In this document: positions 15,383 to 24,323 of the stretch, one piece after another
Numbering within the stretch: position 1 is the first letter of the stretch
How the letters are laid out: the number at the start of each line of letters is the position of its first letter
From: Bacteroidota bacterium
GTDB taxonomy: Bacteria; Bacteroidota; Ignavibacteria; Ignavibacteriales; Melioribacteraceae
Direction of reading: 5' to 3'
Length of the DNA: 64,000 bases
Assembly (NCBI GenBank): GCA_023381535.1
Contig: JAMCSN010000226.1
Span: forward strand, 62,001 to 126,000
Program-made: the position numbers and the translations under genes
The notes under the pieces: generated by a model
The model's database searches: none
Seen by the model: only the letters and a program-made list of their open reading frames with translations
What the model was told of the DNA's origin: nothing

Positions 15383-17884
15383 TTACTTTAATCTCAAAAA
15401 TCTGTACCCGACACCTTTCACGTTCACTTTCAACTTCCCACTTTCAACCTTCAACATTTCGGCGCTTATCAAATCAACTGCTGATTTAACTTTGTAAACG
15501 TCCGGTAATTTTAACTCAACGTCTTCAGTGTTTCCATTTTTATTTAGAACGACTAAAACTCTTTCGTTCATGTCGGAACGGATAAACGCATAGATGTTTG
15601 TATCCGCAACAAGCGTAAGAAAATCACCGTGCCGCAATGCGGAATTTTCTTTTCTAATTTTTACGATCTCGCGAACGTCGGCAAGCATTTTTCTTTCGTA
15701 AGGACTCAGCTGGTTTCCGAAACGCATCATTCTTCTGTTATCCGGATCCGATGCGCCGGTCATTCCAAATTCGCTGCCGTAATAAATTACCGGCAGTCCT
15801 GGAGTTGCATTCATATATGCGTAATACAGTTTCGCTTTTTCATAGTTGGCTGGGTTGTGAACTTCCGGCGGATTGTTCCAACCTTCTTCAGTTGCGCTCC
15901 ATTGACTTAACTGCAAATCGCCGTCGGCAAACGCCATGAATCTGTTTTTGTCATGACTATCCATGATGTTGCCCATCAAATTATTTTCGCCGTAAACTAA
16001 AAACGATTTCTTAATTTCGGCATCGAGAGTCTTGAAGGAAATTTTTTTATCAAGAAATACGGGAAGCGCGGTGTCGTAAAGATTAAAATTAAACTGAGCC
16101 GAAAGCTGCCCGTTATTTACATATGAATTAGTTAGATCGTAACTTCCAAAAGTTTCGCCGATTTGAAAAACCTTTTTGTGCTGCGGAATTTCAATTTCTT
16201 TTTTGATCTTGCGCTCCAGCTCTCGCCAGAATTTATTCGTGATATGTTTCACCGCGTCCTGGCGGAACCCATCGGCACCGGTAGTTTCGAGCCACCACAC
16301 CGCATTCGACGTCATCGTATCGATAGCCACCTGCGATCCGATATAATTGAACTTTGGAAGATACGGCTCAAACCAAGTTGTTAATCTTTGTTCGTCCCAT
16401 AAACGAAGGTTTAATCTTCCGTCCGGCAATTTCAAGTTTCCAAACCAATCGGGATGTTCTTTGAAGAACGGATGAAGCTCGTGAACATGGTTGGCTACAA
16501 AATCCAAAAGAACTTTTATGTGGTGCTTGTGCGCTGTAGCGACGAGTTCTTTTAATTTATCCATCGTGCCGAATTGATCCTCAACACGGGTTGATGAAAT
16601 AGGCCAGTAACCGTGATAACCCGAATACCATCTGTGCGGTGGAACGGATTCTTGGTAAGCTTCGTCGGGATTATCATTGACCGGAGAAATCCATAACGTG
16701 TTAATGTTTAGCGAATCGAAGTAGCCTTCGTTGAGCTTGTTGATTATGCCTTGCAAATCTCCGCCCATGTAATTCGCTTTAGCGAAAAGTGAATCGTGAA
16801 CGATTGGTTTATTGATTGATTTGTCGCCGTCGCTGAAGCGGTCGATCATCAGCGAATAAATTATTGCGTCATGCCAATCGTTGCCGGTTATTCCGTTTTC
16901 CGGAACTCCGTCAACGAGATAGACATATTGAATGTTGGTTACTCTTCCTTTTTTCGAAACAGCAACACGAAGTAAATTTCTTCCGCTCAGTTCTGATTTT
17001 GAAAATGAAAGCTCGATCCGGTTACCGGTGATTTTTAAATTCTTCTTTGAAATTTTTGTGTTGTTAAGCAGCGCGATTACATTGGACGGACCAATTTTGT
17101 TTCCGTCCTTCCCGCCTAGACTCCCGTCTCGCCTCCCGCTTCGCTCGCGCCCGCCTAGTTGAGCCAAAGGCGAGGCTGGTAGCGAGGCGAGTCGGCGATC
17201 CGAGGCGGACGGCGAGGCTGGCCCGTTTTCGTAAATGAAAGAGAATTCCGATTCATCGGAAGAAATTTCTTTTCCACCGACATACAAAAACAATTTGCCG
17301 AGCTTCGGTTCCGGCACATTGAACAATGAATTAAAGTCACCCATGCCGTTCGGTTTTTTATCTGGGTTATTTGGATCAACAATTTCTTCCCCGTCGCCCC
17401 AAAATTTGTATTCGTATCTGCCCGGTTCGAGCGGAACTTCAACTTCGTAAACGCCGGTTCCTTTTACTTCATGCATCGGCAAATTGCCGCGGTCCCAACC
17501 GTTGAAACTTCCGAAGAGAGTAATCTTGTTATATTTCTTTGCCGGCTTAAAAGTGAATTTGAATTTCCGCTGAATGCGTGAGATTACCGGTATCGAGTAA
17601 GTATCTTTCCCAAGAGTAAAATCAATAAGTGCCATACCGGAAAAATTCATATCCGGCTTAAAATAAATTTTACCGGAAGGTTTATCATAAGTGACCGAAA
17701 CATTTTTGTTCGGTAAAAACTTTGCGTTGTAATTTTCAGAATAAAACATATCGCTAATCAGCATCGAATCCGGAATTCCGGCAACGAGATCAACTGGTTT
17801 TATGATGTCTCGAATTTTTTCTTGGGCTTGAATGGAAAGCGTAATCAACAAAAAAAGAAAAAATGCTTTTACAAATTTATGCAT
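15383..17884 (-). CDS. Secreted GH13 alpha-amylase-family enzyme with N-terminal glycogen-binding-type domain
   Basis: An 833-residue exported enzyme. The signal peptide is residues 1-21 (ending SIQAQ). A beta domain (25-105) is followed by a CBM48/AMPK-type domain (107-190, KITLFGSFNGWDRG and GRYEYKFWGDGE). The GH13 barrel starts near 338 (DAIIYSLMIDRFSDGD). Region I is DFVANHVHE (461-469), region II GFRQDAVKH with nucleophile Asp543, region III GETF with acid/base Glu577, region IV MDSHDKNR (Asp645). The fold suggests a cyclomaltodextrinase or neopullulanase-like enzyme on alpha-glucans. A roughly 39-residue Arg/Ser/Gly-rich insert (222-260), coded by a GC-rich palindromic repeat, sits between the N-terminal domains and the barrel. 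Confidence 0.93.
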   Translation of the reverse strand: MHKFVKAFFLFLLITLSIQAQEKIRDIIKPVDLVAGIPDSMLISDMFYSENYNAKFLPNKNVSVTYDKPSGKIYFKPDMNFSGMALIDFTLGKDTYSIPVISRIQRKFKFTFKPAKKYNKITLFGSFNGWDRGNLPMHEVKGTGVYEVEVPLEPGRYEYKFWGDGEEIVDPNNPDKKPNGMGDFNSLFNVPEPKLGKLFLYVGGKEISSDESEFSFIYENGPASPSASDRRLASLPASPLAQLGGRERSGRRDGSLGGKDGNKIGPSNVIALLNNTKISKKNLKITGNRIELSFSKSELSGRNLLRVAVSKKGRVTNIQYVYLVDGVPENGITGNDWHDAIIYSLMIDRFSDGDKSINKPIVHDSLFAKANYMGGDLQGIINKLNEGYFDSLNINTLWISPVNDNPDEAYQESVPPHRWYSGYHGYWPISSTRVEDQFGTMDKLKELVATAHKHHIKVLLDFVANHVHELHPFFKEHPDWFGNLKLPDGRLNLRLWDEQRLTTWFEPYLPKFNYIGSQVAIDTMTSNAVWWLETTGADGFRQDAVKHITNKFWRELERKIKKEIEIPQHKKVFQIGETFGSYDLTNSYVNNGQLSAQFNFNLYDTALPVFLDKKISFKTLDAEIKKSFLVYGENNLMGNIMDSHDKNRFMAFADGDLQLSQWSATEEGWNNPPEVHNPANYEKAKLYYAYMNATPGLPVIYYGSEFGMTGASDPDNRRMMRFGNQLSPYERKMLADVREIVKIRKENSALRHGDFLTLVADTNIYAFIRSDMNERVLVVLNKNGNTEDVELKLPDVYKVKSAVDLISAEMLKVESGKLKVNVKGVGYRFLRLK
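17105..17221. repeat. GC-rich palindromic repeat, copy A, in frame inside the GH13 gene
   Basis: About 117 bases, far richer in GC than the flanks. It shares a 28-base identical block (17122-17149) and a 17-base identical block (17180-17196) with the repeat inside argH, on opposite strands. A third related block (17197-17211) matches 12 of 15. In this copy the two exact blocks are separated by 30 bases. It is free of stops in the host frame and codes PASPSASDRRLASLPASPLA and on. Confidence 0.85.
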
Positions 17885-17957
17885 GGTATTCTCCGGCAGT
17901 ATTTTCGGGTGCTAAGATAAAAAAATCCGCGGGTATAAGAGAATTGAAAAAGAAATG

Positions 17958-18602
17958 CTAAAGACGGTGCGTCTGGGCAAGATATTTTTCCAGTCCGTTC
18001 AAACATGTTATGTAATGAACATTGGAAAAACTTGATAGACATTCAGAACGTCCTTCGGCAAGCGCCTGACCGCCGACGATTATTTCCTGATCCGGAAATT
18101 CTTCTTTGATGAGCTGGATTAAATTCATTAGCCTGGTAATGTTCATATAGAAGCTACTTGATATGCCGACTACGTCCGGCATTTTTTCTCTTATCAATTT
18201 CATTATTTCCGACGGCGGAATATTTGCACCGACGAATAAAGTGTTCCAGCCAAGCGCCTCAAGAAACCCCGTAACCATCCGCGCGCCCAGTTCATGATAT
18301 TCTTTATCAATGCAAGTTACGAGCGCTAATTTTTTATCGGCAGCATCTCTCAGACTGCTTACCGCAACATATTCGATAAGTCCTTCAATAATTTTTGTTG
18401 CAACATGTTCGTTGCCGATAGAACATCGTTCCTTTTCCCACATTTGTCCAATGCGGTACATCGATCTCTGAAACAAATTGAGATAAACTTCCTTAACAGA
18501 AACGTTTTGCTCTATTAGATTATCGACTATTTGGATGCACTGCTTTTTGTCCCCGTCGAGAAGAGAATTGAGGAAATGCAGATAGGCAGCTTCCGAGATC
18601 AT
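17958..18602 (-). CDS. Stand-alone cobalamin-binding protein, CarH/LitR-like light-sensor domain
   Basis: A 214-residue protein of a helical B12-binding cap (about 5-85) plus a Rossmann B12-binding domain (about 90-205). The cap carries W55, nine residues, then E65-H66, the Wx9EH motif that marks CarH-type adenosylcobalamin photoreceptors. The Rossmann part has EYHELG with His103, the lower cobalt ligand position (E/DxHxxG). GISSSFYMN and IIVGGQALAEG are the usual B12-domain loops. CarH/LitR normally have an N-terminal MerR DNA-binding domain; here there is none, and residue 1 is already in the cap. It may act by protein contact on another regulator, which is inference. Methyltransferase corrinoid proteins are the alternative; they lack Wx9EH. 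Confidence 0.85.
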   Translation of the reverse strand: MISEAAYLHFLNSLLDGDKKQCIQIVDNLIEQNVSVKEVYLNLFQRSMYRIGQMWEKERCSIGNEHVATKIIEGLIEYVAVSSLRDAADKKLALVTCIDKEYHELGARMVTGFLEALGWNTLFVGANIPPSEIMKLIREKMPDVVGISSSFYMNITRLMNLIQLIKEEFPDQEIIVGGQALAEGRSECLSSFSNVHYITCLNGLEKYLAQTHRL

Positions 18603-18664
18603 TTGCGTTGGATACTTTCTTTAACCAAGTTATTAAACGATAACGGGAGGAAAAAAATTCCAAT

Positions 18665-19309
18665 TCACTCGAGATTTTTTACGTAGGAATCGACCAGCAG
18701 AGCAATCCTATAACCGGTGTATGCAAACACTGGCGCGGCAATAACATCAATTGTGTAATGAACATGCTGAACAAGCACACACGCGGCAACCAAAAATGTG
18801 GCAATAAGATAAATCCTTTTTAATGTTTTGTTGGGACTTATCAGAAAAAAGAGAAACATCATCGAGGTATGACCGGAAAAGAAAAGATCGCGCAGCAGAG
18901 TTGAGCCTCCGCCGAAAAACTCAACTACCGGATCTCTGAGCGGAATTGTTGCCGCAGGCGCATTGAGCGGAAGAAAATAAATAGTTGCCAATCTGAACAG
19001 CGCTATTACCGTGTAAGACTGAAACGCTAAGAGAAATTTTTCCGGATAAAAACTTAATGATGTGACGGCAACGATTAATCCCAAATAAATCAACCCGAAT
19101 GTTAGCCACGTTACCTTGATTGGTGAAAACAGATCCAGAAATGGATCATCCATGGAAAAACCGGGGCGTGTTTCATTATACGGAAGAAATTTTGCGAGCG
19201 AAAAAAGAACGACTGCCAGGAAGAAGAAAGTTAAACCGGCACGAACACGAAAGTTTTTGTCCAGTAGATGTTCCCGCCAAGTTTTTTTAAGCTCGACCAC
19301 TCTTCCCAA
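18665..19309 (-). CDS. PAP2-like/sphingomyelin synthase-type membrane protein
   Basis: A 214-residue protein with about six membrane segments (25-42, 66-85, 97-115, 145-158, 163-182, 186-205). Catalytic signature residues of the PAP2_C group are present: DLFFSGHTSM with His147, and HVHYTIDV with His184 and Asp188. Such proteins move phospho-head groups on lipids at the outer membrane face. The start codon appears to be TTG at 19309, supported by GAGGG four bases upstream; no ATG is in frame nearby. The B12-domain gene lies 62 bases downstream on the same strand. Lipid substrate unknown. Confidence 0.78.
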   Translation of the reverse strand: MGRVVELKKTWREHLLDKNFRVRAGLTFFFLAVVLFSLAKFLPYNETRPGFSMDDPFLDLFSPIKVTWLTFGLIYLGLIVAVTSLSFYPEKFLLAFQSYTVIALFRLATIYFLPLNAPAATIPLRDPVVEFFGGGSTLLRDLFFSGHTSMMFLFFLISPNKTLKRIYLIATFLVAACVLVQHVHYTIDVIAAPVFAYTGYRIALLVDSYVKNLE

Positions 19310-19390
19310 CAGACCCTCTGCATAGTCAAAAAAGTGCCGACAAAATAATCAGTGATGGGGAAAAAGTAAAACTGAAATTTGCCGCGACTG

Positions 19391-19855
19391 TTATTTCAGC
19401 TTGCCCGACAATTTGAAAAAGAATTTAAAAAGCTTATGACCGAAATCTGCATCTTTAATATGCATCATCGGGCAGCCGGCAGTGATTGCGGTAATTCCGT
19501 TGGCGTTGCAAAAATCTTCGGCTTCTTTAGAATAGCTTCCGTCGCCAAATGATCGGTGAAACCAAACAAGATTGATCCCCGCCTCGGAACATTCACGAAC
19601 GACTTGCAAAGAATTTTTCGGACTGGTTGTAATTAAAACTGCTTCGGCTTTCTGAGGAATGCTTTTCAAATTCGGATAACACTTGTCGCCTTCAATCATT
19701 TCGGCGGAAGGATTGATCGGAAAAACTGTGTAACCGGCACTTCTAATTTTTTTGTAAATCGCGTTTCCAACTTCCGTTTTAGGATTTCTTGAAACGCCTG
19801 CAACAGCAATTACTTTCTTCGAAAGAAATGAGTTAACTTTTTCTTTGTAGATCAT
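19391..19855 (-). CDS. CoA-binding domain protein (YccU-like)
   Basis: A 154-residue protein formed by one CoA_binding_2 Rossmann domain. KKVIAVAGVSRNPKTEVGNA is the nucleotide loop, FPINPSAEMIEGDKCYPNL the second strand pair, and VWFHRSFGDGSYSKEAEDFC the late helix. The C-terminal FGHKLFKFFFKLSGKLK is basic. There are two in-frame ATGs; GGAG is one base from the first but seven bases from the second (19855), so the second is preferred. Family members bind CoA; their role is not settled. Confidence 0.85.
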   Translation of the reverse strand: MIYKEKVNSFLSKKVIAVAGVSRNPKTEVGNAIYKKIRSAGYTVFPINPSAEMIEGDKCYPNLKSIPQKAEAVLITTSPKNSLQVVRECSEAGINLVWFHRSFGDGSYSKEAEDFCNANGITAITAGCPMMHIKDADFGHKLFKFFFKLSGKLK

Positions 19856-19887
19856 GACCATTCTCCGAGTTCATCTTACTCATATTA

Positions 19888-20646
19888 TTATTCTTCACCG
19901 AAAATGTTACTTCTGAATTTCCTTGTTGCATTCAACTTCTTACCGCTTGTCATTATCACGATAAAGTCACCGTGCGACCACGGCTGAATTTCTTTTACGC
20001 AATTAACATTTATTATTGTGCTTCGATGAATTTTCTTGAATGTTTCGGAGTTTAGGTTCTCTTCCAAATTTGTAATAGATTCTCTTATCAGGTATGAATC
20101 GTTTTCTGTTGCGATCTGAACATATTTATCTTTAGCTGTAAAACAATATACTTCTTTAGCAGGGACAAAGAAATATTTTTGTCCCTTCTTCACAAGAAAC
20201 TTATCGATCTTCTTTTTCTCTTTGCCTATTGCATCGAGAAGATTGGTGATCATCTTAACCGGATTTTTTTTCAGTTTAATCTCGTTAAGCGCGCGCCGAA
20301 AAGATTTTTGAAATCTTGTATTGTCGAATGGTTTGAGCAGATAATCGATTACGTTTATTTCAAACGCATCAATCGCGTACTGATCGTACGCTGTTGTGAA
20401 AACAACTGCCGGCATATTCTCCGCTCCGATGGATTTTATCAATTCAAAGCCCGTCATTCTAGGCATTTGTATATCAAGAAAAACCAAATCGGGCTTGAAT
20501 TCATTGATCTTTTCCGCGGCTTCAAGTCCGTTTCCCGCTTCTTTGATCTGGTAATTTCCCGTTTCATTTTTTAAGAAAGAAGAGATTTTCTTTCTAGCCG
20601 CGGGCTCGTCGTCTACAACTAAAATTTTCAACCTATCATTGTTCAT
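19888..20646 (-). CDS. LytTR-family response regulator
   Basis: A 252-residue regulator. The receiver domain (7-125) has the acidic pocket VDDEPAA, the phosphoacceptor DLVFLDIQMPRMTG (Asp58), TTAYDQYAIDAF and the invariant Lys in LLKPF. A LytTR DNA-binding domain (about 150-250) follows, with KKIHRSTIINVNCVKEI and NATRKFRSN. The gene begins three bases after the stop of the LytS-like kinase, so they form an operon. Proteins of this pair often control surface or secreted factors; the DUF5916 gene directly upstream on the same strand is a candidate target or cotranscribed partner. Confidence 0.93.
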   Translation of the reverse strand: MNNDRLKILVVDDEPAARKKISSFLKNETGNYQIKEAGNGLEAAEKINEFKPDLVFLDIQMPRMTGFELIKSIGAENMPAVVFTTAYDQYAIDAFEINVIDYLLKPFDNTRFQKSFRRALNEIKLKKNPVKMITNLLDAIGKEKKKIDKFLVKKGQKYFFVPAKEVYCFTAKDKYVQIATENDSYLIRESITNLEENLNSETFKKIHRSTIINVNCVKEIQPWSHGDFIVIMTSGKKLNATRKFRSNIFGEE

Positions 20647-20649
20647 AAA

Positions 20650-21801
20650 TCACACTTCGTGATAAGGAATAATAATTTTTACTTCGAATCCGCCTTCAAC
20701 AAGATTACCCATTGTGAGTTGATGGCTGCTTCCGTAAAGACTTTCCAGCCGCGAAGCAGTATTCGAAAGACCAATCCCGTTTCCATTTTCATGCTTAAAT
20801 GTTTCGTCCACGCCCGGACCTGTATCTCGAACAGTAAGAACAAGTTTATCTTCTTCCCGGGAAGTTTTGATTTTTATCGAAATTTCTTCGACACTCTCAG
20901 TGGAATGTCTGATCGAATTTTCAACAAGCGGCTGAAGAATGAAAACCGGGACCAAGCATTGCGATGCCGCCGTATCAGTATCAATTTCTAGATTTAATTT
21001 ATCCTTGAAGCGCATCCTCATTATATCAACGTACAGGTTAAGCATTTCGATTTCTTTATGAAGGGGCTGTTCCTTATCGCCGGATTTATTGAATGTAATG
21101 CGAAGCAGGTCGCTTAGATCCGCAATCATTTTATCGGCGGCGTTCACGTCTTCATACATTGTAGAGGAAATTACATTAAGCGTGTTAAATAAAAAGTGCG
21201 GGTTTAGCTGCATCTGCAGCACTTCTATTTTGGATTTTGCCAGCTGTTCTTCAAGCTGTGCCGCTTTTACTTTTTGCTGCTGACTGTCGAATAAATTCTT
21301 TAATGCATAAATGCCGATGTAAAGAATCCCGTACATTAAGAGCATTCTGGAATATTCCATCACTATTCTATATTCGAATTTTCCGTATTCAAATTTTCCG
21401 AATCCCAGAATCGGCCAAAAAATAGTTCTTACTTCATAAATTAAATTTGTAAGAATTGACGTCATTACTACCGTTGCCGCAAATTGAATTAAAATATTTC
21501 TTACAAGATGCGTTTGGGAGATCGGGTAGTTGATGATTACATAATAAATGGCGGGAACAAGCGCATAGAATAAACCGAAAGCAACTATCTCGCCAATTAA
21601 AATCCGCACAAAAAAAACTTTGTAGCCGCTGGATAAATCCTGAAAAGTGTAGTTCAGGGTATTTAGAGCAATCATCACAACGAAGAAGATAAGCGTGTAT
21701 TTGTAAACTATCCTCTTAAGATTAGATTCGCTATCGGTCTGTTTCATCTTATTGGCAAAAATGAATGAATTGTTGTATCTAATATTATGAATATTGTTCA
21801 T
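20650..21801 (-). CDS. LytS-like membrane sensor histidine kinase (His_kinase family)
   Basis: A 383-residue kinase with four membrane segments (about 32-48, 66-85, 100-125, 145-165). A coiled coil (170-195) leads to the phosphoacceptor region LQMQLNPHFLFNTLNVISS, His near 204, typical of the LytS/YehU class. The HATPase has VPVFILQPLVENSIRHS, VRDTGPGVDE and GNGIGLSNTASRLESLYG. The start could be 21801 or the internal ATG at 21747; no Shine-Dalgarno sequence decides. It is the second gene of a DUF5916-kinase-regulator unit on the minus strand (13-base and 3-base gaps). Confidence 0.92.
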   Translation of the reverse strand: MNNIHNIRYNNSFIFANKMKQTDSESNLKRIVYKYTLIFFVVMIALNTLNYTFQDLSSGYKVFFVRILIGEIVAFGLFYALVPAIYYVIINYPISQTHLVRNILIQFAATVVMTSILTNLIYEVRTIFWPILGFGKFEYGKFEYRIVMEYSRMLLMYGILYIGIYALKNLFDSQQQKVKAAQLEEQLAKSKIEVLQMQLNPHFLFNTLNVISSTMYEDVNAADKMIADLSDLLRITFNKSGDKEQPLHKEIEMLNLYVDIMRMRFKDKLNLEIDTDTAASQCLVPVFILQPLVENSIRHSTESVEEISIKIKTSREEDKLVLTVRDTGPGVDETFKHENGNGIGLSNTASRLESLYGSSHQLTMGNLVEGGFEVKIIIPYHEV

Positions 21802-21814
21802 AGAAATAAACTAT

Positions 21815-23998
21815 TTATAGTTTTATGAGATATGAAGCTTTCAGAAAGAAATCTTTCTTCGTCATGAGAAAATTATCAGCCGGCGAATATCTTTCGTTCT
21901 CCCATCTAACTTTCTCGTATACCGATCCGTAACCAAGATAGATTACTGTTCCCGGTATGTAAGCAAACGCCGCCAGCAAATTAACGCCCAGCTGTTTCTG
22001 ATAATCGTTGTATTCGAGTATGCTTCTTAAGTAAAAATTCTCGTTGAATTGAATAACCGTGTTGTTTCTGTAAATAGTCGCGTCGAAAATTTTTGCATCG
22101 GTATTCTCACTGTACAGATCAGAGTAGGCAATGTCGATACCTGTCTTGAAATGATTTGTCAATTGCAGTTGCATTCCGGCGCTGATCTGTTTTCCTTTTG
22201 CCTGCTCAGGATTGGAATAATCATAACGGATAAATTCGCCGGCTGTAACATTGCAGTAAAAGTTGAACTCCTTTACCGGTTCCATGCTGTACTGAAACGA
22301 AACGGCGTCTCTATTGAAACTTTTATTCGCAAATATCTCGTTGGATTTCCACAATGATAAATTAAGAACGGACTGGAGCGGCATTGTAAATCTTACCGAG
22401 AAATCATTCACACCTTCATACATTCTAGCGAACTGATCTACAGAATGTCTAGCGTAATAATATGGTTCGATCTTATAGATCAGTTTTGAATTTACAACAA
22501 AGCGGTACAGAAAAAATACCGGCACGGCTGTAATTCCGGTTCTTGTTATGTATCCAACCTGAGTATTAAAATCTTTCGATACATTAAACAATCCGGTATA
22601 GAATTCAATTTCGTTTGTTCTGTAACGATAGACTAAACTCGCAATCGATCCGTCGTTTGTCCCGGTCGCCTGATGGTTTTTCAGAATAGAACCGAACGCG
22701 TGATATTCGAAAAGGCTTTTACCGTTTATGCGGAGACGTCCATCGAAACCCGCTACATAATTATATTCATCGAAAAAATTTCTGCCCGTCATATAAACGC
22801 TTGTATAAGAATCAGTGCCGTAAGATTTGGCATATCTCAGTGCTGTAACATGTGCGGATTTACCGCTCAATTCGGCAATGTTATTTTCCTGTGCGAGTTC
22901 GCCTGGGTAATCATCAAGCGCATAAAGAAAATAAAATTTATCGTTCGAAAAAGCTCTCCCGGAAATTTTCACTCCAACTTTGGGCTTTACAATCGTTCGA
23001 GTATTAAGAATTTCTCCCAGAGGGTAATCGTCAACTTCACCAGCGATTCCAGTTAACTCCTTTCCTTCTAGAAAGAACGGGCGCTTTTCAGGATAATAGA
23101 GCGAGTAGCGGAGGTTTACATCAATCTGTCCTGCATCAGTTTCGATCTGGGAAAAATCGGGGTTGTATGTTGCATCGAATGTGATATCAGAAGTAAGTCC
23201 GATTTTGGAAGTCAAACTGAAATTCTGGTTCGAATTTTTCTTTTCAAGATTACCGTTATTCATTTTAAAAGGCTGGGAAACAGTGTAGGCGGGAATAAAC
23301 TCGAGAACACTTTTCTGCTTAACATCTCTAATAACAATTTTTTGAAATTGTGTAAGAGCGGCTCCTTTCTCCGGATTGAATTCCGGGAAATCTACTTCTT
23401 CGGAGTTTCTTGTTATTTGACGCGCAATTTTGAAACCCATTGTCAATTCATCTTTATCAGAAAATCTTAACGTTTCGAACGGGATTGCGAATTCAACCGT
23501 ATATCCTTCGCTGTTAATATTACCGGCACACTGCCAAATAAAATCCGGGGAACTGTCGGGGTTTGCATCGGCATTCAAAGTGCCGTCGCACTGAACTCCC
23601 AAAGGGTTGCACGCAAAATAATATGCGTTGAGATTATCGTTGAAAGTATCGAGACAGAACGCAACCCAATCGTCGCCCATTGCGTTATCCCGGCTGGATA
23701 ATGAAGCTTTAATTTTTGACGGCTGGGTGTCGTAACAGATAACGCCGACGAAAATATAAGTGCCGTTGTAATACATCTTCACAATAGTTTTTTCTGAAGG
23801 TTCTAATCCGAACAACGGTTTCATAGTTTTGAAATTACTGAAGCTCATTGCGTGGTTCCAAACGGCTTCATTCATCTTGCCGTCGATTTGTGGAGCTGCT
23901 TCGTTATAAGGTAACTGGACTGCATTCTGGGCGAATGTGAATTTGGAAAACATAACAAACACAACCGATATAATCGAAAGTTTGAAAGCGGACATCAT
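21815..23998 (-). CDS. Outer-membrane DUF5916 protein with CBM9-like N-terminal domain
   Basis: A 727-residue exported protein. The signal peptide is 1-23 (ending TFAQ). A CBM9-like sandwich (about 28-215) has PQIDGKMNEAVWNHA, IFVGVICYDTQPSKI, DDWVAFCLDTFNDNLNAYYF and GYTVEFAIPFETLRF. The rest (about 220-727) is DUF5916, with NPDFSQIETDAGQIDVN, YPEKRPFFLEGKEL and then alternating amphipathic strands ending in an aromatic residue region, a predicted outer-membrane barrel. Similar proteins are common in Bacteroidota; their substrate is unknown. It heads the unit with the LytS/LytTR genes. Confidence 0.9.
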   Translation of the reverse strand: MMSAFKLSIISVVFVMFSKFTFAQNAVQLPYNEAAPQIDGKMNEAVWNHAMSFSNFKTMKPLFGLEPSEKTIVKMYYNGTYIFVGVICYDTQPSKIKASLSSRDNAMGDDWVAFCLDTFNDNLNAYYFACNPLGVQCDGTLNADANPDSSPDFIWQCAGNINSEGYTVEFAIPFETLRFSDKDELTMGFKIARQITRNSEEVDFPEFNPEKGAALTQFQKIVIRDVKQKSVLEFIPAYTVSQPFKMNNGNLEKKNSNQNFSLTSKIGLTSDITFDATYNPDFSQIETDAGQIDVNLRYSLYYPEKRPFFLEGKELTGIAGEVDDYPLGEILNTRTIVKPKVGVKISGRAFSNDKFYFLYALDDYPGELAQENNIAELSGKSAHVTALRYAKSYGTDSYTSVYMTGRNFFDEYNYVAGFDGRLRINGKSLFEYHAFGSILKNHQATGTNDGSIASLVYRYRTNEIEFYTGLFNVSKDFNTQVGYITRTGITAVPVFFLYRFVVNSKLIYKIEPYYYARHSVDQFARMYEGVNDFSVRFTMPLQSVLNLSLWKSNEIFANKSFNRDAVSFQYSMEPVKEFNFYCNVTAGEFIRYDYSNPEQAKGKQISAGMQLQLTNHFKTGIDIAYSDLYSENTDAKIFDATIYRNNTVIQFNENFYLRSILEYNDYQKQLGVNLLAAFAYIPGTVIYLGYGSVYEKVRWENERYSPADNFLMTKKDFFLKASYLIKL

Positions 23999-24103
23999 TT
24001 TATAACCTTTTTTGTTTTTTGTACGCCTAAATTTTAGATTATATAGAAAAAGTTATCCTCCAAAATGTCGCCAAGCGGATTTTTATGGGAATGAATTGGA
24101 TAG

Positions 24104-24303
24104 AAATTGGTTGTTATTGCAAAAGCTGTTGCCAACGGCACCAAGCTTGTGTTCCCGGCAGACAATCACTTTTACGGCGACCCTTCCGGAAGGATTGAGT
24201 ATCCGTTCGGACATCTCTGGGCAACATCGACACATATTGAGGATGTATCTGACAAAGAAATGAAAAAAAATTTAAGGATTGGATGAAAAAGAATCCGTCT
24301 TGA
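24104..24303 (+). pseudogene. Relic of a PhnB-like VOC (glyoxalase-fold) protein
   Basis: One frame reads KLVVIAKAVANGTKLVFP then NHFYGDPSGRIEYPFGHLW and ATSTHIEDVSDKEMKK. This is the C-terminal half of PhnB-type VOC proteins (the FWGDR.G...DPFGH.W...TH.ED pattern), including the metal-site His of PFGHLW region. A TAG at 24101 closes the frame upstream and no N-terminal half is found. At the A8 run (24273-24280) the frame ends early; dropping one A would continue as FKDWMKKNPS to TGA at 24301-24303, the expected C-terminus. The gene is therefore broken at both ends. The remaining gap around it (23999-24103) shows nothing else. Confidence 0.75.
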
Positions 24304-24323
24304 AATTGGATCTCTTCAACTAG

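Noticed and set aside
24012..24263. 83-codon plus-strand frame
   Set aside because: It is out of frame with the recognisable VOC relic, which explains the region better.
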